Part shown: positions 1 to 7,200 of the stretch, piece by piece
Layout of the letters: each line of letters begins with the position of its first letter
Numbering within the stretch: the stretch's first letter is position 1
Source: Caldisericia bacterium
GTDB taxonomy: Bacteria > Caldisericota > Caldisericia > B22-G15
DNA length: 10,311 nt
Assembly: GCA_021158845.1 (NCBI GenBank)
Contig: JAGGSY010000179.1
Location: forward strand, 1 to 10,311
Reading direction: 5' to 3'
Translations under genes and position numbers: made by a program
The notes under the pieces: model-generated
Told to the model about the DNA's origin: nothing
Seen by the model: only the letters and a program-made list of their open reading frames with translations
Databases searched by the model: none

Positions 1-77
1 CCTTTTTGGGAGGATTAAAGTAAGTTTCTTGAGGTTTGTTTTTTTATCCAAAAGGAGTGTCCTTATTAAAATTTGTT

Positions 78-1019
78 TTATGGGTTTGATGCTCCTGGAA
101 GATATGGTTTTGGATCCACTGGCAATCCGTTGACCCTCACTTCGTAGTGAAGATGAGGATCAGTTGCGACTCCTGTCATTCCAACATATCCTATTATTTC
201 CCCCTTCTTTACTTTCTGCCCCGGTTTCACAAGGGATTTTAAGAGATGACCATATACTGTAGATAATCCCTTTCTATGAACTATCTCCACTTCTATTCCA
301 TACCCGCCATTCCATCCAGAGAGTATAACAACACCAGATGCTGCCGCTCTAATAGGGGTACCTTCAACAGCATCTATATCCACACCGGTATGGTAATCTG
401 GTGTTTTATAGACTGGATGGGTTCTCCAGCCAAAATCCGACTCAATGGGACCAACAACAGGCCATATGTTTGGTGTATGATCTAAAATATCATTGTACTC
501 CTTAAGTGCCTCTTTTAAAGCAGAAAGTGACATCTCTAAATTCTTTGCCTTATCTTCAAGGCCTTTTATCTTAATCTGATTTTCTACAACTTTAGCTTCT
601 GCACCCTCCAATGTATAGGCAATTTCCTTTTTCTTCTGTTGAAATAGTTCCTCAACACTAACAGGTACACCAGGTATCATAGCCATCTTCTTAACTTCCA
701 ATCCGAGGGAAGATAGATAGGCTATGTATTCTTCAAAGGCGTCTATCTTTGCCGATTGCTCTGCAACCTCCTTCTGAAGAAGCTCTATCTCTTTACTCTT
801 AACCTCCGATAGAGTGCTAAGGTTCTTTGCCTTTAATGCATAAAGGGCATTTTTTGTCCTACCATAATCAACGAATATAAATGATGTGACGATTAAGAAT
901 GCAACTATCAATAAGAGGAATACATACAAATGGGTTGTATTGAATTTTAAAAGTTTAACCTTTCCCCTTCCGTTTGGTACTATTATAAGAGAGAACTCTT
1001 TATCTTTCTTCTTGTTCAT
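78..1019 (-). CDS. Membrane-anchored M23 (LytM-type) peptidoglycan endopeptidase with coiled-coil stalk
   Basis: A 313-residue protein predicted to cut peptide cross-links in peptidoglycan on the outer face of the cytoplasmic membrane. The first 30 residues are basic and cytoplasmic, residues 31-50 form one hydrophobic membrane segment, and residues about 56-100 and 122-178 are charged heptad-like coiled coil. The M23 domain covers residues about 186-307. All family residues are present: the HxxxD pair H210/D214, the YGH histidine H258, and the HLH motif H289/H291. In known LytM-type enzymes the first His, the Asp and the last His bind zinc, so this copy should be active. The ATG start lies 20 bases inside the preceding gene. 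Only a weak AAGAAAAG-like sequence precedes it, so translation probably depends on coupling. It is the last gene seen in the operon. A single membrane anchor plus coiled coil resembles EnvC/NlpD-like or sporulation-type M23 proteins in layout, but I cannot assign it to one of those. Confidence 0.93.
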   Translation of the reverse strand: MNKKKDKEFSLIIVPNGRGKVKLLKFNTTHLYVFLLLIVAFLIVTSFIFVDYGRTKNALYALKAKNLSTLSEVKSKEIELLQKEVAEQSAKIDAFEEYIAYLSSLGLEVKKMAMIPGVPVSVEELFQQKKKEIAYTLEGAEAKVVENQIKIKGLEDKAKNLEMSLSALKEALKEYNDILDHTPNIWPVVGPIESDFGWRTHPVYKTPDYHTGVDIDAVEGTPIRAAASGVVILSGWNGGYGIEVEIVHRKGLSTVYGHLLKSLVKPGQKVKKGEIIGYVGMTGVATDPHLHYEVRVNGLPVDPKPYLPGASNP

Positions 1020-2040
1020 TTCTTTTCTTATTATAAGATACTATACTGGTGCTGTCAAGTGGATAAAACCATTTTGAGAAAATTTTATTGTAGCTCCCGT
1101 CCTTAACCATTTCTAAAAGGATTTCGTCTATTTTTTCTAACAATTCCTTATCAGAACTTCTCACTGCAATTACATATTTTTTCTCACCAAAGAGATAATC
1201 AATCATCTTCACCTTCTTGTATCTATTGCAATAATAGGCAGCAAGGGAGTATGGAGAAACAACTGCATCCACAAAAACCTTATCAAGATCAGCCATCGCC
1301 CTCTCGATATTCTCTTCATATTCAACCCTTTTAATTCCAGGGAATAGTTCCTTTATCCTCTTTAAAATCCTCTTATCTGTAATCTCTACAACCTTCCCCT
1401 TTAAATCACTGCCTGTCTTTATTCTCCACTCCCTCTTCCTTATCACGATACTGTAACCATCAATGAAATAAGGAGTGGAAAAAGAGACTCCGTCTATGTC
1501 CTTAACTTCAAGAGAGGAAATAGCAACATCTATATCTCCATCTTTAAGTGCCATAAGAAGTTCATTCTCTGGAACATTAATAATAAATGGAGATGCTGAT
1601 ATTCTCTTTCCTATCTCTTTTATCAAATCCACATCAAACCCATGCTTATCTGAACACTCTATAAAAGAAAAAGGCTTGTTATTAAGATCCATCCCAACAA
1701 CAAACACCTTTTTCTTTAAAATTCTCTCAAGTGTGCAATGCATAAGAGTTATATTTACATTATTCTCACCCTTTATAGCATCAATCTTCTTTGTTAGAGT
1801 CTTATACCCTTTCTTCTCAAATTTAAGGGTGTATGTCTTTTCTTCAAATGAGTCTTTAAATAAAAAATTTCCACTACTATCTGTAAACTGGGAAATTCCC
1901 AGATCCTCTATCTCAACTTTAACTCCCTCTATAGGGGAACCTGAATCATCCCTTACTCTTCCCTTTATTATAACCTCCTCCCTTCCGCATGAGGAAAGGA
2001 GGAGGGTCATAATTATAATAGGAAGGATTAACTTCTTCAC
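1000..2040 (-). CDS. Lipoprotein: carboxypeptidase-regulatory-like domain fused to family 3 solute-binding domain
   Basis: A 346-residue predicted lipoprotein. Residues 1-18 are a lipoprotein signal with lipobox L-S-S-C (C18 lipidated). Residues about 24-100 look like a CarboxypepD_reg beta-sandwich (IIKGRVRDDSGSPIEGVKV, then TDSSGNF and a KKGYK motif). Residues about 108-328 look like an SBP_bac_3 domain (HGFDVDLIKEIGKR, GDIDVAISSL, FSTPY at 187-191, VDAVV at 257-261, and a KDGSYNKIFSKWF ending). In amino-acid-binding members an Arg a few residues before FSxPY holds the ligand carboxylate; here that stretch reads EVKDIDG and has no Arg, so the ligand may not be a standard amino acid. The GTG start overlaps the upstream stop by four bases (GTGA) with no visible Shine-Dalgarno. 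The next Met (residue 11) would leave too short a signal, so GTG is preferred. No ABC permease or ATPase is nearby, so a sensing or binding role at the surface is as likely as transport. The last 18 residues are a charged tail. Confidence 0.88.
   Translation of the reverse strand: MKKLILPIIIMTLLLSSCGREEVIIKGRVRDDSGSPIEGVKVEIEDLGISQFTDSSGNFLFKDSFEEKTYTLKFEKKGYKTLTKKIDAIKGENNVNITLMHCTLERILKKKVFVVGMDLNNKPFSFIECSDKHGFDVDLIKEIGKRISASPFIINVPENELLMALKDGDIDVAISSLEVKDIDGVSFSTPYFIDGYSIVIRKREWRIKTGSDLKGKVVEITDKRILKRIKELFPGIKRVEYEENIERAMADLDKVFVDAVVSPYSLAAYYCNRYKKVKMIDYLFGEKKYVIAVRSSDKELLEKIDEILLEMVKDGSYNKIFSKWFYPLDSTSIVSYNKKRNEQEER
2037..2040 (-). other. GTGA stop/start overlap (translational coupling)
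   Basis: The GTG start of the lipoprotein and the TGA stop of the Ig-like protein share bases. No purine-rich Shine-Dalgarno is visible just upstream (ACAATTAATCC), so restarting ribosomes from the upstream gene are the likely source of initiation. Confidence 0.8.
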
Positions 2041-4154
2041 GGATTAATTGTGTATGGATTTGACATCACCGGGGTTGGAGATTTACTTGTTGATACAGAC
2101 AGGGTGTATGTTCCAGGGGTTGATGGATTTCTTATATTACAGAAATAGGAGAAGGATATATCTACCCTTCCACCTGAAACAATAGGGATTGGTGTGTATA
2201 GAAGTATTGACCTTGATGAGAGATAGATTATTGGATAAGAGGTTAATGGAGTGGAATTTATACTTACATTTGAAGGTGAAATTACAGATGGAAGAGATGT
2301 TCCAACAGGGAATGTTATCATTATCCAGTCTCCTGTTGAAAGAGAGGTAGATGGCGAAAGATTAAAGGAAATAAAATAGGATGCAGTATATCCTGCCTTC
2401 GGCGGATAGGGTGATACCGTTACTCCTGAAACAGGAGGTGATGGTGGGAAGTATGTATTTATGTAGGCATAGGCAACATATCCAAGAGAGGGAACTTCGC
2501 ATTTGAGTGTTGCACTTGTCCCTGAGGATAGGGTAAAGTATATTGTTTTTGAACTTCCAGTTGGAGTTATGTAGCCATTTCCAGAAATTACAGTCCAGAC
2601 ATAGGAAACTCCATAAATTGGATTTCCACATGAATCATAGGCTTGAGCAGCGAAACTCTTTGTTTCACCAATGCTCATGGTTGTTGTTTGAGGTGTAATG
2701 ACAAGCTGAGATGCAGGAGGGTATGGTGGATAAGGAGGTGAGTAGGATGTATGAATATAGCTTGAGCCATATATTGTTTTAGATGGAGTCCCATAACTTG
2801 TTGTGCATGAGACAACTGCAGTTCCTGAAAAGGCAGGGTTAAGGGTGAATGTAGCTTGACTTGTATCTGTTGGGTTAACACTCATGGTTCCAGCACTAAC
2901 AGGATTCAAGCTCCATGTATAGGTAACACCTGACAGAGGATTTCCAGAGGAATCATAACCTTGTGCCACAAAGGTTTGATATGGATTAGAAGGAGAAACA
3001 TAGACATCATGAGGAGTAATAACTATGGTATCAGTATAAGATGGGGTATAGGCATTTATATAAGCATAACCTACTATTCCACTTCCATCCACACGGCAGG
3101 AGATTGTAACCACTCCTGAATAAGGGGAGAGTGTGAATGTCAAAGTTTTAGTATCAGAAGACACATAAAAGGTTCCAGCAGTAACAGGAGTTACAGTCCA
3201 TACATAGTTTGTTACATTCAATGGATAACCATAAGCGTCGTATGCCTGTGCTGTGAAAACTTGTGTATCTCCAGGAATCATACTAACTGATGATGGACTA
3301 ATCTCCACTTTATTAACATAGTAGGGATAATATGGAGGATATGGATAGGGATAGTAAGAGTTTACATATGCATATCCAACAATTCCATATCCCAAAACCT
3401 CACATTTTATTGTTACAGTCCCTGGAGATGTTAAGGTGAAGTATCCATTTGAGGTAATAGTTCCATTTCCTGTTCCTGGAAGGACGCTCCATACATAGGT
3501 TACTCCATACATTGGATTTCCGTATGAATCATAAGCTTGTGCTGTGAAAAGCCTAGATGCACCAACTGAAAGATTCACATATTGAGGAGTTATAACCACC
3601 CTTGATACATAAGGGTATGTGGGAGGATAGTATGGTGGATTGTAGCTATAAGAGCTTGAAACTACAAGGAATGGATTTGAGTATGTTGGTCCATCAAGGG
3701 TTATACCTGTGGATGTTGTAGTCCATACCCTTACCATGTAAGTGCCTGAAGGTGTTGCTGGATTATGCACTCCTTCAATACTTATCTTGAATGAACCAAG
3801 AGAGGTTTGATTTGAGGTAACAGGTATTATCATCTGTGTTCCAGATGCTACCACTCCACTACCAGATGCAGATATGCCAGAAGCAGTTATGGGGGTTAAG
3901 GAGACAAACCTTGCGTATGTTAAATCAAAACCTGATGGGAACTCTATGTAAATTCTATCCCCAGAGATAAGCAAATTACCTCCACTGTTATCAATAACAA
4001 TATCCCACTTGGCATCCATGTTGTTTATAAGATTGTCCACTCCAAAGACCTTAGGTGTAACCTTTACCTGATATAAATTACTTGCAGAAACTGTCCCTGA
4101 AAAATAGCCTATAGCAAGTAAAATCACTAACACACTTAAAACAATTTTCTTCAT
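2037..4154 (-). CDS. Secreted Ig-like repeat surface protein (A domain, four Big-type repeats, A domain)
   Basis: A 705-residue structural or adhesion protein with no visible catalytic motif. Residues 1-24 are a signal peptide with likely cleavage after V-S-A. Residues about 27-165 form an A-type beta-sandwich (IYIEFPSGFD, HNPATPSGTY). Four Big-type Ig repeats follow at about 184-265, 281-368, 374-470 and 482-568, each with an I-(T/S)-P opening, an F-x-AQ-x-YDS-x-GNP-like strand, a Trp and one Cys. Linkers around 168-182, 266-279, 470-480 and 567-574 are rich in Tyr and Pro. Residues about 576-705 are a second A-type domain (WIMITFPVGT, RNPSTPGTY). No LPxTG, SLH or membrane anchor is present, so retention would need a partner. 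The A domains match those in the giant protein encoded upstream, suggesting the two form part of one surface layer. An AAAGGAGG ribosome site sits four bases before the ATG. The gene ends by overlapping the next start. Function beyond surface structure is unknown. Confidence 0.9.
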   Translation of the reverse strand: MKKIVLSVLVILLAIGYFSGTVSASNLYQVKVTPKVFGVDNLINNMDAKWDIVIDNSGGNLLISGDRIYIEFPSGFDLTYARFVSLTPITASGISASGSGVVASGTQMIIPVTSNQTSLGSFKISIEGVHNPATPSGTYMVRVWTTTSTGITLDGPTYSNPFLVVSSSYSYNPPYYPPTYPYVSRVVITPQYVNLSVGASRLFTAQAYDSYGNPMYGVTYVWSVLPGTGNGTITSNGYFTLTSPGTVTIKCEVLGYGIVGYAYVNSYYPYPYPPYYPYYVNKVEISPSSVSMIPGDTQVFTAQAYDAYGYPLNVTNYVWTVTPVTAGTFYVSSDTKTLTFTLSPYSGVVTISCRVDGSGIVGYAYINAYTPSYTDTIVITPHDVYVSPSNPYQTFVAQGYDSSGNPLSGVTYTWSLNPVSAGTMSVNPTDTSQATFTLNPAFSGTAVVSCTTSYGTPSKTIYGSSYIHTSYSPPYPPYPPASQLVITPQTTTMSIGETKSFAAQAYDSCGNPIYGVSYVWTVISGNGYITPTGSSKTIYFTLSSGTSATLKCEVPSLGYVAYAYINTYFPPSPPVSGVTVSPYPPKAGYTASYFISFNLSPSTSLSTGDWIMITFPVGTSLPSVISPSNVSINSTPLTSYPIIYLSSRSILLYTPIPIVSGGRVDISFSYFCNIRNPSTPGTYTLSVSTSKSPTPVMSNPYTINP
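2451..3605 (-). repeat. Four tandem Big-type Ig repeats in the 705-residue protein
   Basis: The repeats are about 82-97 residues each, starting near residues 184, 281, 374 and 482. Shared marks are an I-T/S-P opening, an F-x-AQ-x-YDS-x-GNP-like block, a Trp in YxW (222, 319, 414, 520) and one Cys (251, 353, 450, 552). The DNA copies have diverged, so this is an old protein-level duplication rather than a recent DNA one. Tyr/Pro-rich linkers separate the units. Confidence 0.88.
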
Positions 4155-4158
4155 GTCT

Positions 4159-4166
4159 CCTCCTTT
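4159..4166 (-). promoter_or_regulatory. Strong Shine-Dalgarno (AAAGGAGG) of the 705-residue Ig-like protein
   Basis: AAAGGAGG precedes the ATG with a four-base AGAC gap. It is the only strong ribosome binding site in the window; the two downstream genes have none as good. This supports independent initiation on the second gene and coupled initiation on the third and fourth. Confidence 0.75.
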
Positions 4167-4173
4167 ATATTAA

Positions 4174-4200
4174 AGGGAGTTAGGATACTCCTAACTCCCT
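4174..4200 (-). promoter_or_regulatory. Perfect 12-bp intercistronic hairpin overlapping the giant gene's stop codon
   Basis: On the transcript AGGGAGTTAGGA pairs with TCCTAACTCCCT across a three-base GTA loop. The UAG stop of the giant gene lies inside the 5' arm, and the 3' arm ends seven bases before the next gene's AAAGGAGG. Only three U residues follow the stem before AAUAU, so a strong intrinsic terminator is unlikely. Partial termination, mRNA end protection or processing, giving unequal yields of the two proteins, fits better. A ribosome reaching the stop codon would melt the stem. Confidence 0.6.
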
Positions 4201-7200
4201 GAAGGTGGATATATTATAGTTACCTTTCTTTCAGTTCCATCCCAAAGAACCTGTGCACCAAAGGCTTCAGAAATGAATCTAATTGGAACAAAGGTTCTAT
4301 CCTCTCTTATTATTGGTGGTGCATCAAGTTTAACAGTCTTATCATTTATCTTTGCAGTATAGACACCGATGGTGAGCTTTATGGTTGTTGAACCCCAAAC
4401 AATGGTAACTGTTCTTGTAGCTCCGTCCCATCCCACTGTTGCACCAAAGGCTTCAGAAATGAATCTAATTGGAACCATCGTTCTACCTGGAGGGAGAATG
4501 AATGGAACAACATTTTTATTACCGGGATCAACATAGGTCTTTTCATTGTCAATCATTGCCTCAGGTTTTCCTATCCATAAAAGAATTGTTTCCTTATGAA
4601 CAAAGTTGGATATTGCCTTCCCTTCATTACCTGCAGGGTCTGTTGCAATAGCTGTAATCCCTATAAATCCTGGAGGAAGTTTTGTTAAAGTAAACTGGAA
4701 TTTTCCATTTTTATCGGAGAATGTATCATCTTCATAGATAATACCTGTAATTGCACTCACCTTTACATGAACCTTTGAGTTGGGATCAGTCTCTCCTATA
4801 ACAGTTACACTTCTTGTAGTAACAAGTCCACCTGTCTTTGGTGAAACAATCTTAACCTCTGGTGGTGTTGTATCAAGATAAACTGTGAAGGATATTTCCG
4901 CTTCATTTCCTGCAAGATCCCTTGCCTTCACAACAAAATTGTTCTCTCCCTCACTTACAGTTACTGTTAAACTCCACCTTCCCTGAGTTCCCTTTATCAT
5001 CTTCTTTCCATTTATCTTTGCATCAAGGAGAGTCTCAGGAGATGAAATTACAACTTTCACCTGTTTATCCTTTACATAACTTCCATCCTCAGGTTGAACA
5101 AGACTAATCACAGGTGGTTTTGTATCCACCTTAAACTCTCTTACATGCTCATCCTCAACATTTCCAAACCTATCCTCAGCATGGTAGTAAAGCTTGTGAA
5201 CTCCCTCAGGAGGGGTAATTGGACCTGAATATAGATTATCATGTCCACTGTCCCAGTGATAGTAAATCTTTGGAGAAGGATCATAGTTACTTGATGCAGA
5301 AATGGTTATTGTCGGTTTTGTTATGTAGTATCCTGAGAGACCATCTGGTTTATCTGGAGAGATCTTTAACTTTGAGACAGGTGGCTGATAAATAGTGAAT
5401 GGAGCAGATTCAACAGGTGTCTTTTCAGCCGTTGTTGAAACCTTTACCTTGTATGTGGATGAAGGAGATGTGGGGTTCTTAACTCCTGCATCCTTTGTAA
5501 TTACAATCTTAACTGTGGAATTTGGAAGTATATCCTTTGGTGAAGTTATCTCTATCTTTAATGAGAGAACCCTTTGAGTAACTGCAGCTACTCCATCCAC
5601 GGTAACTGTTCCATTGGGTATGGATGGTGGAACAACTGTTCCGTTTGGAAACTCTACCCATATCTTTCCACCAGTGGATATTCCTCCAAGGGTTCCTGTC
5701 TTAAATGTTATCTCCCATCTTGCAATTTTACCCACAGTTGGTGGATCCACAGAGGCTAAAACTTCCTTTATCTGAGATTCTTTGATTATGTCAAATGGAG
5801 CAGTATCCACTGGTTGATTATCCTGTGATGTATATATGGTTAACTTATACTTCCCTGCCTTTGGTGGATTCACAATTCCTGCATCTTTACTAATTACCAC
5901 CTCAACATTGGCACCACTTGAGAAATCTCTTGGAACAACCATTGTTATTGTTCTTGTTCCAGAATTTACATCTGGATCATCGACAAGGGGGCTTCCTCCA
6001 ACAGTGATGAGGGATGCTCCAATGGATGGAGGAATATCAAAACCGGATGGGAATACAAGTGTTATTGTGTGAGCATTCTTTACAAGAGGATTACTTATCT
6101 TAAAGGAAATGGTTATATTTGAACTTGAGTTTGCCCTTGGAGGGTCAAGGGTTACTCTTCCGTTCATAACTCCAGTTCTTGCAGTTATGTTATACTTTGC
6201 AGATAGTTTCTTTACAGGATCATTTGTTGTCCAAACCTCCACCTGATAGTTGGAACCTGTTGTTGTGGGATTCTTTATCTTTGCAGTTGGTAAGAATTTA
6301 ACACTTACCTCTGAATTATCACCAATATCAACAGGTGTTATTATCGTTACCTCTCTCTTGTTTGGATCAACTGCTGGAGGAGATGTTGGATTTATTGTAT
6401 TTACAGTTACCGAAGCGGCATCAATAACTCCAGGAACCTCTGTTCCTGATGGGAATTTTATAATTATCTGATCAGAGCCCATAAGGAGATGACCAACAGG
6501 GGATGTAGTAAATGTTATTGTGTACTCACCAATAGCACCAGCAGATGTGGGAGAAAGTGAAACCTTTACATTAGATACTGAGGTTTGTGTAATTGTTACC
6601 TTTGGTGGATTCTCAATGGATGCAAAACTTCCCTCAGGTCCACGGGTCTTTACATCAAAGACATAATCACCAGTTGTATCTGGACATGAAACATTGTTGT
6701 ACTTTATGGTGATTTGTCTATCCTTTGGCATTATATTAATTGGAATATTTATTGTGTATCCTGAAATTGTCCATGTTCCAATGGTTACACCTGTTCCAGA
6801 GGTAACAGATACATAACCCTCACCACCAGGAGATGTCTTCTGTGGCTCTGAAAATTGTGTTGGTATTATAATTTGAATCTCTCCTCCATTCATACTTGCC
6901 TTTGATTTAAATATCAAAGTGAAGTCTTTACCTGTCTCCCTTACAAAGGCAGTATCTGGAGTAATGGTGCATTCACCACTTCCATCCACAGATATCCTTA
7001 TATCCTGAGTACCAGTTCTAAGTCCTGTGGCTGAAGCAGTTAAGGTATGAACACCAGGAGATGTATCCTTGTAATAGAACGTGACCTGATTTTCACCAGA
7101 ATGGATTGTCACTGTGTATGAATTGGAGGTGCTCCAAGTTGATTTATCCTTTGAGAATCTTCCTGTTGGTGAGTTGGAGGTAAGATTTACAGTTGTATCT

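Noticed and set aside
52..64. Small inverted repeat AAGGA-GTG-TCCTT after the M23 gene as a terminator
   Set aside because: The stem has only five pairs, two of them G-C, and the minus-strand transcript continues TTGG rather than a clear U-tract. It is too weak to call.
2..133. Open plus-strand frame from the left window edge as the end of a convergent gene
   Set aside because: It would overlap the conserved C-terminus of the M23 protein, and its translation shows no recognisable domain. Too little sequence is available to support it.
1475..2047. 190-codon open frame on the plus strand opposite the lipoprotein gene
   Set aside because: It lies wholly antisense to a well-supported gene with signal peptide and domains. 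Its translation is Ser/Ile/Phe-rich without recognisable motifs, as expected from the codon bias of the real frame.
2362..2881. Two short minus-strand open frames inside the Ig-like gene
   Set aside because: They are out of frame with the Big repeats, have no ribosome binding site, and exist because the repeat DNA is stop-poor.
4165..4195. Promoter-like TTAGGA ... TAATAT pair between the two surface genes
   Set aside because: The matches to -35 and -10 consensus are only about 3/6 and 4/6, they coincide with the hairpin, and transcription would start inside or after the Shine-Dalgarno.
4206..4583. Copper amine oxidase enzyme
   Set aside because: Only the Cu_amine_oxidN1-type accessory domain is present. 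There is no catalytic domain and no quinone-cofactor motif.
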